Below, one piece after another: positions 1 through 10,189 of a stretch of 21,586 bases of DNA. A program made the position numbers and the translations under genes. The notes under the pieces are model-generated. The model did not search any database. It saw only the letters and a list, made by a program, of their open reading frames with translations, and had not been told where the DNA came from. Every line of letters begins with the position of its first letter. The first letter of the stretch is position 1. The stretch comes from Planoprotostelium fungivorum (taxonomy: Eukaryota > Evosea > Variosea > Cavosteliida > Cavosteliaceae), in assembly GCA_003024175.1 (NCBI GenBank), contig MDYQ01000341.1, positions 1 through 21,586 of the forward strand. Reading direction: 5' to 3'.

Positions 1-1844
1 TCACCTGAGGTGAAGGAGATGGATCGCGTGATCTGGGTCTGGTGGGTTCACTCCTTGAATTGAAGAAGGATTGATTTCCAGAGCCAATGATGATGCTGGG
101 TGCGGATGATGTCTGAACAGGCTTCACTGGAACGGAAGGGGAAGGTGAAGGTGAAGAGTGAGCGGAGGAGAAGGGTGATTCACTCATCATGGGAGAGAGC
201 ATGTCATCAATGCTCATGGACCCAAATTGGTCGATGATAGCATTCTGGACCTCATCGCTCACTGTTATTTTCAGTTTTCCAATCTTCGTTCTTCGTGTCC
301 GTTGATGCGTGTATGTTTGTTACGCAAGTATGCATCGATCAATGTACGATGAATGATGGATGTCACCTGGTATGATGAGGTTGGAAAGAGCTGCTTGAAA
401 GACAGACTTGCTTTCGATGTCTCTGCTCTTTGCAATCAGAGCTTCTAGCGGCTGTTGTGTTCCTGCGTCCAATAACTCTGATCGGTTGTACTCTGTAATC
501 GATCAATCGTCACCCACTCGTCCTTGTCACCATCCAAACAGAGGTTCGTAATGAGACGTGCAGCTTGCACTTGCACTCCCTTATCATTTGATCTCAACAA
601 GTCTTGTAATGGCTGTACCAATCCACAGAATCGCAAACTCTTCTGAACCTCAGCTGTGGGCGTTCATTGCATGATAACGAAAGAGGATACTCACAGTTGC
701 ATGTTATGTTAGACAGCAAGAGTGTCGCTTGCTCCAACAGGGAATTGTTCTGATTATAACAAACATTCAGGATATCGATCACTGGAAAAATGGCGCCGGA
801 ATTGAGCAATTTGATCTCGTTTTCAGCAGACAAAGAGAGTGTAATGAGAACCTGAAAGAGTCAGGATAGAAAATGAAAGAATAGGTAGAAAGAAGACGAA
901 AGAGTAGGAGGATAGGAGATAAAAGAGTAGGAAGAGATGACCTTCAGAGTGAGATCGAGAATGTCTGGATCTCTCTGTGAACGAAGTAGGTAGACTAGAG
1001 GTGTCAAAGCTCCTGAAGCTACGACAATCTTGCGCATCAGATCTGATGAGGTGAGTGACAGAATAGTGCACTGGCATACCTGAATTTACACACAGAGTGA
1101 TGAGGAGTGACAGAGCTTCTCTGACGATATACTCATCGAAAGTATTGCTCAAGATGCTGATCAAAGTCACTACTCCTCCTGCCTGGGCAGTAAAGGCATG
1201 TTGGCCGGCAACTTGAGATATGAGAATGTGAAACAGACATCGACTTACTGTCTAATAGCATGTTGCGTAAAGGTCTGGCGATATGGACGACCATATCTGG
1301 GTTAGATTTGATCATCTCGGCTAATAGTCTCGATACTCCTTTTTGATTTAAAACGGCTCGATTCTGCTCTGAGACGTTGTGAATAACTCCACATAGACAA
1401 ATAGACTCACCAGAGGTGGATAGATTTGTAATGAGCGATAAGCATTTGATGTTGAGATCCATGTTGTAGCTGTTGTGGAGGATGACTATAATGGGATTGA
1501 TCACTTGGTCAGACAACATGATGTTATGGGTGAAATCTGTGGAGGATCAATACGATAACACTCTAGACGGCTTTGCACCATGAACCGCTATATTACACAA
1601 AGCCCACACAGCACACGTCTGCAGATATGGAGATTCGTCTTCGTTTCTCAGCATAGCCATAAGTATGTTCAGTGCACCACTGTTGACGCAGGGCATTACG
1701 AATTGTGCTACATTTATTCAGTGTAACCCTATAAATATCATCCTCACGAGATGCAGCCTCATTGATTATGTATTGCAGAGCATTCTCGCGGTCTAGACCA
1801 TCGGGAGATACAAGATCATTCAGAAGAGGTCCAAAAGCACTCAT
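1..1844 (-). CDS. Armadillo-repeat protein, 3' end outside window
   Basis: A chain of ten exons can be read on the minus strand: 1844-1748, 1707-1579, 1536-1411, 1368-1249, 1211-1080, 1042-942, 851-695, 653-531, 492-348 and 290 to the edge. All introns are GT-AG, 37-90 nt, and phases agree at every join. The start is the ATG at 1844. The protein is a run of about 42-residue armadillo-like helical repeats, with phrases such as LQTCAVWALCNIAVHG, PLRNMLLD, REALSLLITLC and QAARLITNLCLD. The last visible exon leaves the repeats for a Ser/Pro-rich, probably disordered tail (SPSPSPSV, RSRDPSPSPQ). Armadillo proteins are binding scaffolds in transport, adhesion or signalling; nothing here points to one partner. 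It is not clearly importin alpha or beta-catenin. The stop codon lies left of the window. Confidence 0.85.
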
Positions 1845-2146
1845 CTATACGACGAACTTGAATAAGTCGGTTGATGTGTATCTTTCTTGCAACCTATTGG
1901 GTTTGCTCCACACCAATGTGTGTCTGATGGGTCGCGAGTGAGTGTTGTAGAGTAGTGAAATAAAAGTGGTTTCATTACGGATACAATTCCGTTTTCGTCT
2001 TGGGACCTCTTCTGTGAGTCTTATCTTTGCATCTGTGTCAGAGTGAAGGCGCAAAGAGCGTCCACGTGAAGACAATCTACCTGAATATTAGTGAATGTTC
2101 ACACCTGGCGACATCAGTCAACACGTCCAAACAAAAGTTACGCCTC
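1845..2146. other. Intergenic gap between two tandem minus-strand genes
   Basis: This 302-bp stretch lies between the start of the armadillo gene and the stop of the channel gene, so it should hold the armadillo promoter and the channel 3' UTR. I see no convincing gene. The open frames here lack domain features. Confidence 0.5.
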
Positions 2147-4441
2147 TCAATTTATCTTGCAGTTCTGGAGAGATTCTGCTATAATTTGAGACACAGAGCA
2201 TACCTTGGCATTCAGCTCAATCAGTTCTCGCTTACTCATTTGCTGGATGCTTTGTTTTGATAAACCTAAAGGTAAGAGATCTTTGTCTGCACTTTGGACA
2301 GCAAGTTCTCCCTTTCTAAACTTGGCGGCAATATCCATGAGATTTTTATCTCTCTGTTTGAGAATCCCTCGATTTCTATGAATCAATTGCAGCTCGTGAT
2401 GAACCTGTGCATGTTTATAAACATAAAATATAACCTTGATCGTTATGCACCTGCTCTAATCTTTCTGCTGCAATCTTTTCAATACGGCTGTTGTATTCAG
2501 GATAGTCCAGGAGAACGGAATCAAAATCTAACCAACAAATTTAAAGATGTTCCATTATCATTCTCACCTTCTTTGCTCAGTACGAATAGCTCAGTGTACT
2601 TCAACGCTTGCACTGATGCTGTCCGCTACAAAAAGTGAGAAGTGATTTCAATAGAATATCTACCTTGCATCTGAAAAGGAGAGCAATTTCTCCAAAAAAG
2701 CTTCCAGTCTATCAAACATTAAAGATCTAATCAATCTACCATTCTGACCTTCATCTTCGACAAGAATTCTCCTTGTAAATCCACAGCTTGTACCTTTCCT
2801 CTGCTGATGAAGTACATGTCACTGCCATAATCTCCTGCGTGTAATATCCATTCACCAGGAGAGAAGAATCTAGGTTGGAGGTGTACAGCAATTCTCTTGA
2901 TGAATCCCTGCTCACACCCTACAGACAGTCACTTGGAATCGCTGTACAGATCCCACCTTGAAAGAAAGGGACCTTTTCGAACAATTCCCTGTTGATGAAG
3001 AGAGAGACATCAAGTCTGAGATGTTCAGGCAGAGAAGAGAAAATCATATCTTCAGCCACACCATGCCGACTGACGAGACCTGCAATCAATCATACAGTGC
3101 AGATGAATTAATGCTCACATTCATAATGTTGCCTGACTCTGTTCCTCAGTTGCATGGGTAAATTGTTCTTTGACATGAACACGTTCATGTTATCCATATT
3201 CCTGCGCTGATCAGCACTTTCGAATCAGATCCTCCTCACTTTCTGTATTCCTCGTTGACAGGATCCTCAGACAAAAGGTTCCATGCGTTACCAATGACGG
3301 CGGCTAAGACTCCAACCCCAACAACAGCAACAAAAATAGTAAAGAGTAATTCGACATAAGTACGTGGTAGACTCGATTCTCCCCCAAGGCCTGATGCAAT
3401 GATGAGACTCTGTCACATCGACTTCAGAACATACCTGACATACTGGTGAAGGCCCAAAAGAATGACTTGATGTATGCATCATGAAGCGTTGATTCGCTCA
3501 TTTTTGTTGCATTAAACTGTATGGACATGAATCACTGCTGATTTGTGTATGTCACCATAAACCACTTGTTGTTGTTTGGGAAGTCTTCATATGATGCTAT
3601 ACTAAAGAATGTACAAGCGACCAGATGACTAAATCAATCAGGAGAGAAGAGAGTGAACATCACCTGAGGATCATGATGAACAGCATCAATTTGAGGAGAC
3701 GTATAGAAGAGGGGTTTGATGTGTTCATCTCCCAGTTCTCCCAGAACAAAGATGATCTGCATCAATGAGACACCTCGACCAATATGTATCGCCTCACTTG
3801 AAGATTTTGATCAGTCGCGGTAAGCGTAACAGATACTGAATTTGCATAGAGGCGAAGAAAAAGACAAGATAGTCCACTGGAAATACAGAGAGCACATCTA
3901 AGAAGAACCAAGTCTTCACGTAGTGCTCTCCCACTGGAAACATTCATCCGTACAACAATTGAAGAGATCAGATTGGACTCGTATGATCGTTACCTTTTTT
4001 AGAGGATGTCACTATGCTGCCATCTCTGCATGGGCGTTCAGATATTTCCGATCGTGAAACTCACAGAATGAGCCCTGCTTTGAATCCTACGAGAATATCC
4101 AACACGTAGCAGCCATCGAATAATAAATTGAAGACGTACAGAAGTTTCTACGATTGTTAACTTCTAAAGATGTTGAGATTGGTCACCTCCGCATTGGGTG
4201 TAATGAATAATTTACCAAAAGCGAGCACGAGAGGAACACTGATCCAATTGAACACAATGGACATGAATACTATAGCGTTCCAGTTTCTTCTCAGTGGTGA
4301 ATTTGGCTCTCGAAATGCACGTAAAACTCTACTTGGTTGCCAGCTGGCGGCTCTTATCACCTGACTGATTGTTTCTGCCGATGATATATCCATTGAAGCA
4401 TTCATAGCCTTCATGATTCCCTTGTTCAGGGGTGGCATCAT
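2147..4441 (-). CDS. Six-transmembrane ion channel with cyclic-nucleotide-binding domain (CNG/HCN/KCNH superfamily)
   Basis: The start is the ATG at 4441; an in-frame stop lies just upstream. The coding region is spread over about a dozen short exons. In order I read: a short cytoplasmic N-terminus; S1 (NAIVFMSIVFNWISVPLVL); S2 (DGCYVLDILVGFKAGLI); S3 (WFFLDVLSVFPVDYLVFF); an S4 with few positive charges (YLLRLPRLIKIFK); S5 (LKLMLFIMILRHLVACTFF); a pore helix and filter (SFFWAFTSMSGLGGESS); S6 (LLFTIFVAVVGVGVLAAVIG); a C-linker; and a cyclic-nucleotide-binding domain with the phosphate-binding cassette (SFFGEIALL then RTASVQA). A charged helical tail (GILKQRDKNLMDIAAKF) follows. The protein would sit in the plasma or an internal membrane and gate cations. 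The filter is neither GYG/GFG nor the CNG-type GET, so ion selectivity cannot be inferred. The last intron, near 2170, is uncertain and changes only the final residues. Confidence 0.88.
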
Positions 4442-4498
4442 GATCACGTGTTGATGCGATGTGTCTACTACAATTAACCTAAAATGTTGTGGATTTTA

Positions 4499-6357
4499 TT
4501 ACACCCTCGGTCCACTTCGGTCGGATGTTTTTGTTTTCTTCAAGCCCTTCGAGTTGAAAGAGCTGATGGACTGCAAAAGAGATGATCTGTCAGAAGAAGC
4601 CGGAGGTGGTGCAGATGGAGGTGGTGCAGATGGAGGTGGTGCAGATGGAGGTGGCGCAGAAGGTGGTGCAGGGGCAGGTGGTGCTGGGGCAGGTGGTGCT
4701 GGGGCAGGTGCTGGAGCGGGAGCAGTACCTTCTGAGGTCGTCTTTGGTGCAGCTGTGGGTACTCGTGTTGTTCTACAATTTATCAGAGAGGATGTATATG
4801 TCATTCTACCTTCGCGAGGACTTCGGAGATTTAATCTTCAGACCAAGACGTTCGTCAGAGTTGACCTGAATCGCTTCCAAGGTTCTCTTCATCTCTTGTG
4901 TGTGTGGCACAACCGTTCCATCCCAATCACTGTAGAGTTGGACGTTCTTAAAGAGTGGAAGATCCGCCAAGTCCTCCAGGGTGATCTTGGTATCCCCACT
5001 CTTTTTCAGTACCTCCCGAAGTACCTGCCTTCAGTCAGAAGAGAACCGAATCCTCAAAGAGGAGCGAAACGAAGTCGATGAAGAGAGGGATATATGAGTA
5101 CCTTCTTGACTGCAGGAGAGAAGTCCTCGTTCGGTAGATCATCCAGCTGGTAGCTATCCAGCTCGTATCGTGCAGCCATCTAGACAAGATGAATGGGAAT
5201 CAACGGACACACCCACCTCATACAGTATGCCAAGGAAACCTACAACAGAAGGTTCGATGTTAGTCGGCATCTTGCCTTTCATCATTTTTTGGAATCTGGG
5301 TTGGAGGTCAAGGATGTCTGACTCGTAGTCTGTGATCCGAGCAATGGTGTAATTGTTGGTGACGATGATGTTTCCTGCGTGCACATTGTACATTGGGATG
5401 TTCTGTCCTGTTCTCTCGTCAGTGGTTGTGCTTCATTCTAACTCTCACCTTTGAGATAGATGAGTCCCTCTAAGATCTGTCTACCAAAGAGGGAGATCTT
5501 CTCATCGGTGATGAATCTCGCGTTTCGTATCACATGCTTTTGATTTGCTGCTTTGGTGGGATTCGAATTGAAAATGTAATCTCTCAGACTTCCCTTCTCG
5601 TTGAAGGGACGAACGACGCAATACAGTCCTGTCCGTGTCAACCAGAGGTACTTCTCTGACGTACCTTTCTCTCTGTGGTACTCATTGAATGATGTGGAGT
5701 ATAGCCAAGGGTTCTATCACCATTCAACAAAGATCGATCCATTGACTCCTCACCGAAGCCTCCTGCACGATCTGTCTGACGTTGTTCTTTCGAGGATCTG
5801 ATAGCAGAAGCTGCGCTGCCTTCTCCCCGACACTAATCTGTTCATCGTTGACTCATCTCTCTTCTATCGCTGCACATACCACCGTCAGTAGGTGCTTCTG
5901 CTTCTGGAGATCTTGAACCATAAAATAGTACTTGTTCTTCCTCGATCCTACGCATCATCACCTTAGTGATTCGGAGACGATTCGCACCGATGTTCTCCAG
6001 ATACGTAGAATTTCCATATTCTGTTGATCTCAGGTATTGGCGAGCAATCATAGTGATCTATTTCCTTTCAATAGACGAGTTGTATGTTGACGCACCTCAT
6101 CTCTTCCGATGAGATCTTTGACGTCTCTCGATACGCTAGGGAGCGTTTGAGTTTTTGTGCGTTGAGTCGTCTTGATACTTCGAGTGCTCAACTCGTCGTG
6201 ACGAGTTAGGGGGAGAGAATCTTCTTTGCTTCGTCCCGTCAATTAGGTCAAAATGAACAGGGACCTACCTTCTGGAAGAACCGACACATAATGCAATGAA
6301 CAAAACCAAACAGCTGACCGTGGCAACGGTAGCAATCAAAACCAGCTCGACCCCCAT
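4499..6357 (-). CDS. PXK-like pseudokinase, membrane-anchored, with proline-rich WH2 tail
   Basis: The start is the ATG at 6357. Residues about 4-26 form one hydrophobic helix (VELVLIATVATVSCLVLFIA), a signal anchor. A polar stretch and a kinase-like fold follow. The kinase fold matches the PXK/Slob family: YCVVRPFNEKGSLRDYIF, FGRQILEGLIYLK, then YNVHAGNIIV where active kinases have the HRD loop, and ITDYES where they have DFG. A LEDLADLPLFKNV segment matches the PXK C-lobe end. After a linker comes a Pro/Ala tract and a WH2-like actin-binding motif (SLLQSISSF...GLKKTKTSDRSGP) ending at the stop. Human PXK has PX, kinase-like and WH2 regions and works in endosomal receptor traffic. Here I find no PX domain; a transmembrane segment takes its place. 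HRD and DFG changes suggest little or no catalysis. Introns are short; those around 5850-5880 are not fully resolved. Confidence 0.82.
4600..4725. repeat. In-frame 15-bp tandem repeat coding a Pro/Ala/Ser tract
   Basis: About four units of GGAGGTGGTGCAGAT are followed by variants built on GCAGGTGGTGCTGGG. Read on the minus strand they encode repeated SAPPP and then APAPP units just before the WH2 motif of the pseudokinase. Such proline tracts commonly bind profilin or SH3 domains next to WH2 motifs. The plus-strand Gly/Ala-rich open frame over the same bases is a shadow. Confidence 0.8.
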
Positions 6358-6408
6358 GAATGAATGTTGCGGGTTGTTGATCAGCGAATGTCTGCCCAAC
6401 CAAAAAAA

Positions 6409-6596
6409 AGGTGGTATTATAGCGGATTTATCTACAACTTACCACACACTGAATGCTTGCTTTCTATGATCAGTTTGTAAATTCTCTGCAAAACATTTAT
6501 AAGCTTTTGTGTGCCCAGAGCATGCTTTATACAGACTGGGTGGAAAACACTGCATCCTAAATGATAGTAGCCTTGCCACACAGTGGCATGGCTAAC
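6409..6596 (+). repeat. Repeat family R, copy 1 (truncated by an LTR element)
   Basis: This segment is about 95% identical by eye to the reverse complement of 11206-11421 and less similar to 13620-13845. Shared landmarks are GGTATTATAG, TTTGTAAATTCTCTGCAAAA, TTTTGTGTG, GCATGCT and a terminal hairpin at 6568-6594. It begins 52 bp upstream of the pseudokinase ATG and stops exactly where the TGTTATGG end of the LTR-like element begins. It has no coding capacity, so it may be a MITE-like or subterminal part of a DNA transposon. Confidence 0.85.
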
Positions 6597-6976
6597 TGTT
6601 ATGGATGGATTATCTCACACTTGATGTTGGGATAAAGGATGGATGCGGATGCTAGACTTGGTGGTGTTGCTCGAGACCTCTCTTCTTGCAGAGGGGCTTT
6701 GAACAATCCCTTTTTATTACACAATACAATTGTAGACCGTTAAATCAATTCCTTTTCTCGTCAATATTCCTTCTCTACAACGTAGCGTCATAACATTCTC
6801 CCCTTGATCCAGCAGATCAGTTCTTGCGCTTCCTCTTGGATGTGGTGACGCGAGCAGTCCTTGCCTTGAAATCTGCCACCAGGTCCGGTGTTATGGTTGG
6901 ATGATCTCACTCTTGATAGTAGGGCAAAGGATTCACGAAGATGGGCAACTTGGATAGTTTGTGTACGAGACCTCTC
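6597..6976 (-). mobile_element. Miniature or eroded LTR retroelement, minus orientation
   Basis: The block 6597-6795 starts TGTTATGG and ends CATAACA, as LTRs do. Adjacent, on the minus strand, is a purine tract (CAAGGGGAGAA, 6796-6806) like a polypurine tract in front of a 3' LTR. A second, diverged copy of the LTR end starts at 6889 and is broken at the N of 6977. Between the two lies only 93 bp, which includes a TGGTGGCAG sequence near the proximal LTR, similar to primer-binding sites for initiator Met tRNA. On the minus strand the 93 bp also read as a short basic tail (TSKRKRKN then stop), reminiscent of a Pol C-terminus. This could be a TRIM-like element or two fragments joined by recombination or assembly. 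Confidence 0.5.
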
Positions 6977-6977
6977 C

Positions 6978-7224
6978 NCTCGTTTGTTCCGATGGGGCAG
7001 ACTGCCCTCATGAGCCACTACAACCACATCCAAACCTGCCACTCCTTCGACATCTGGAGGGCGACCTCACCATGGTTTTGCTGAAGGGATGTATATCAAC
7101 GTTGGTGGAGCTGGTTACGGTGGCCGATAATCAAACTCCACAGCAAATATAACTGCTGTCATTACATAAACACACAAAAATTCAATGTCAATCTTTATTT
7201 ATTGTTTCTTCCACTTTGTATGCT
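6978..7224. other. Unassigned stretch with one possible gene tail
   Basis: Just right of the N at 6977 the sequence no longer matches the LTR. A plus-strand open frame at 7015-7130 would encode 38 residues ending in a Gly-rich tail (GMYINVGGAGYGGR) before TAA. It has no start codon and no domain, so it may be the last exon of a broken gene or chance. AT-rich sequence with poly-A-like signals follows. Confidence 0.25.
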
Positions 7225-7303
7225 TTTGCTATTGTTCAGATAAGAGAGATATGTGTACAAAGCATGCCCAAGCAGACACAAAAGGAAACGCCACACTTAT
7301 GGC
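7225..7303 (-). repeat. Outer part of repeat family R, copy 2, split by the transposon
   Basis: Read on the minus strand this segment resembles 13845-13905, with a shared pattern of TTTTGTGTC...GCATGCTTTGTACACAT against CATGCTTTGTGCACACAT. It would join directly to 11206 if the 3.9-kb transposon and one copy of its target duplication were removed. R copy 2 therefore existed before the transposon landed in it. Confidence 0.6.
7298..7303. repeat. Target-site duplication TATGGC, left
   Basis: TATGGC lies immediately before the TGTAGACG terminus and is repeated immediately after the other terminus. Six matching bases flank a perfect inverted-repeat pair. Confidence 0.9.
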
Positions 7304-7545
7304 TGTAGACGTCGGGATTTACAGGGCCTGTATATTTCGGCCGCTCTGGCGGAGCGGCCAAGATTTACAGGGTTTTACAACTCCCCCACTGAGGCACATC
7401 GACCCTCGCTTGGTCGTCGAAACACCTGTCCTTCTCTATCGGACCATTTCTCGAGTGAGTCATACTCTTCTCGTGCATTTTCTGTTCTAAGCTGAAATGA
7501 GATCAGATGTTGGGTTTAAAGAGGACTTTCAACGGTCAGAACCGT
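7304..7545 (+). repeat. Left terminal inverted repeat (242 bp)
   Basis: This is the reverse complement of 10958-11199 with no mismatch that I can find. Close to the tip are two direct copies of GATTTACAGGG (7316-7326 and 7362-7372). They flank a perfect 8-bp stem, GGCCGCTC / GAGCGGCC (7339-7346 and 7352-7359). These are candidate transposase binding sites. A short open frame runs through both TIRs in matching positions, but it is explained by the repeat itself. Confidence 0.93.
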
Positions 7546-7927
7546 TCTAGATATCATTAAAAACGGTGATTTATGAACCCTCTGTAATATTTTGCCAAGT
7601 CGATGTGATTTCATGTTGATGGAAATCGCTAAGGTGATCATGATTTCAACACAGGATCACTGTGCAACAACGACAGTTACATGACGTATAATCCAGACCC
7701 AGGGAGTAAGATGTGAGTGATCGGTAATGATATGATAATGGAGATGGATGTGATGTCTGGTTGCAACTCAGTTGATAACTCAATGCAACCAGCTGAAGTC
7801 CAGATTATCATAGCGCGCAATGGGTGCCATAAATGCACAGCAATGGTGAGACTATGAGGTGCTCTAAGTTGTGGTCAACATTACCACGATGAATAAAGGA
7901 GTGGAACGCTTCAGTGAATTTATTATA
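7546..7927. other. Transposon interior, 3' of the transposase
   Basis: This non-coding stretch lies between the left TIR and the transposase stop codon. It should carry the 3' UTR. I see no further gene or repeat. Confidence 0.4.
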
Positions 7928-10189
7928 CTATCTTAATGTTGGTCTCCTTCTTGAGACTGTAGGTCCTTTGTTAAGGAAGTATTGGGCTGACTTGAGCATT
8001 CCTCCGTCTCTGCGAATCCCAACTCTGTCTCTCCGTCTCCCAGCTGGCATGATGACTGGCATAATTGCTGGCACGATGGCTGGCACAACAACTGGCACAG
8101 TGGTTGGCACAACAACTGGTACGATGGCTGGCACGATAGCTGGCTCGAGGGCTGGCACAGTGGCTGGCTCGATGACTGGCTCGATGACTGGCTCAATGGC
8201 TGGCACGATGGATGACATAATGGATGACACCATTTCTGCTGCACTGTCTCTCACTCCCCTTTGAGCTCTGTTTCCACGTGCAGTGGACGGCGCTATTATT
8301 GGTGTTAGATCGATTGATCGATGTGATGCGAAATGAATCTAATTGATGATGTGATAATCGATGATTCTAATCAAGGAAACAAAGACTCACCAATCGTTAG
8401 GCTGGCAGGTTGCTGAATGGGAGGGGAGAGGTTGTCTAAGGCGTCAGACATCTCTGCATCCTCTGGAATGAAATCTGATGTGATCTCAGCGGCATCCTCT
8501 GGAGCATCTCCAAAGACGCCGGAGTAAAGATCCTCTGTCGTCTCCTCCTCCTCAAGACTTGGCGTCAGATATTCTTGAAATGTGAGGACCTCTGATTGGG
8601 AAATCGTTCGATCCATCCAAATTCGAAAGCGCTCCTTCTCTGAGGGGGTCATTGATTGTTCTGTTGGAACTGAGATTGACCATTCGGGCTCAGGAGGTGC
8701 GGGATGTCCCCCGCTTGGTTCAAAGAGCATACCAAAGATATTCTCTATGCCATCTCCCTCGGTGTCTGTTGGGCAATGTGCGATCTGGGAGATATGGATA
8801 AATGGCGAGATTGATCCGATGCTAGCTCCTTTACGTCCAGGAGTTGTCCATATAACAGTGACTTGGCTGGTAGGGTTTCCTTTCAGCTCGTGGATGCGGC
8901 CTTGGTGCAGAGGAGGTCTTCGTCCAGATGCCAAAGTCTCTAACGGCTTTACGAGAACCAGATCTCCTTTGTCAAACTCCGGGGGTGGCGTGGCTGTCTT
9001 GTTGTGTATCTTTGCATTCCTCTGCCCCCTATTCACCGTTGCCTGGTAGATCTTCATCATGGCACCTTGGCGAGTCATCTCTGGACGTCCCGGGCGTGTA
9101 GACCTTGCTGCCTCAAGTGGTGTCATACAAATGGTGCTGTGTTTCCTGTTCAGATAGTCGTCAAGGACTTCGTAAGCAAGGCCGGCCCAGCGGGGATGAT
9201 TCATCTGACACATTCTCTTCCTGCGGAACTGATTGTCAATATTTTGATAGGAACGTAGATTTAAGCACTCACACAAGCATCTCTTTGAACGTCTTGTTGG
9301 TGCGCTCAACACCTCCCTGCGACTGAGGATGGTGTGGGGCACCGTTCACCCACTTTGCTGCTATTCCACTCTTCTGGAGGTCTTCGATGAATTGCTTGAC
9401 CTTGTTGTTCACAAACTCTCCTCCGTTGTCACTGTGGTAGATGCGAAAGGTGATCCCTTTGTCTCGGAGTTCTTCGAGAAATGTAACGATGGTGTCTGCA
9501 TCACGCAGTTCGGTTGGCTTAATCCAAACCATCTTAGTGAAGTTGTCCACCATGACAATGAGATATTGCCAGCAGCGAGTGGTCCCGTCGTCATCTTCTT
9601 CCTCGTAGGGAGTCAGGTAGGTGACATCAATGATGCCTCTCTCTAGAGGCTCTTTGGAGATGATGTTCTTCAAAGGGAGGCGATACGTGAATTTGACTTT
9701 CATTTTGCAGACAGGACATGCGGAATGCATCCCGGAGAGATGCTCTTTCATACCTAATTGAATCAGATGATGCTCTCCGTATTGACGCACCTGGCCACCA
9801 TAGCCGTTTGCTCATAGCCAGATATTCCATGACCTCTCGTCCACCATGTCCAGTTTTGTAATGCAGCCATTTGACGGTATGTTCAACTTGTTCGTCACAG
9901 ACAAGCCGATACCACGTTTCAGTGCTATCCTGCAGTCGTTAACTTGATTACTGCTCACAAAACTTACCAAGCCTTTCGTCTTTTTTGCTTTTTTGATCCA
10001 AATGCACACAGCATGATCGCTAATTCTCTGTAGCTTGGTTGTCTCCTTGACTGCACGATTCCAGTTCCATAAGACTGTGGTGTTTGTTTGATGCTCATCA
10101 TCTGAACGTCTCCTCTCGTGGTTGTATATGTGTCTCCACATAATATGCACAAGGCTTTGCCTAGTGTTCTTGATCTGTTCCTTCCCCAT
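7928..10189 (-). CDS. Gypsy-like DDE integrase (GINGER-type transposase)
   Basis: Five exons (10189-9968, 9929-9791, 9753-9275, 9228-8391, 8292-7928) join in phase through GT-AG introns of 38, 37, 46 and 98 nt, giving 680 residues. Order: a basic N-terminal region; an H2C2 zinc finger (LHYKTGHGG, then WWPGMKEHL, then CPVC at 133-136); the RNase H-fold core with D163 (RGIIDVTYL), D229 (IYHSDNGGEF) and E270 (QSQGGVERTNK), the last spacing about 40 residues instead of the usual 35; NRKHSTICMTPLEAA; and an SH3-like segment (FDKGDLVLVKPLE). An acidic tail and a last exon of 14 four-residue Pro repeats (VPAI, EPVI) follow. It should bind the TIRs and carry out strand transfer in the nucleus. All catalytic residues are present and there is no internal stop. 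The first exon has no recognised domain. Confidence 0.9.
8044..8211. repeat. 12-bp minisatellite inside the transposase gene
   Basis: About 14 units of the type GGCACGATGGCT / GGCTCGATGACT run in frame with the last transposase exon. On the minus strand each unit encodes four residues with Pro in a fixed place (IVPA, IEPV, VVPT). Units differ by substitutions that keep the Pro codon. Confidence 0.9.

Noticed and set aside
4461-5081. 206-residue plus-strand open frame with Gly/Ala/Asp repeats
   Set aside because: It is antisense to the pseudokinase tail; the repeat is the complement of the Pro/Ala tract, and the minus strand gives WH2 and C-lobe motifs with proper splices.
6568-6597. Helitron 3' end (hairpin followed by CTAA)
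   Set aside because: The CTAA belongs to the stem rather than lying downstream of it, copies 2 and 3 continue past it, and no Rep/helicase of Helitron type is found.
8582-9258. Plus-strand open frames of 155 and 84 residues
   Set aside because: They are shadows opposite exon 4 of the integrase, which carries recognisable SH3-like and TPLEAA motifs on the minus strand.
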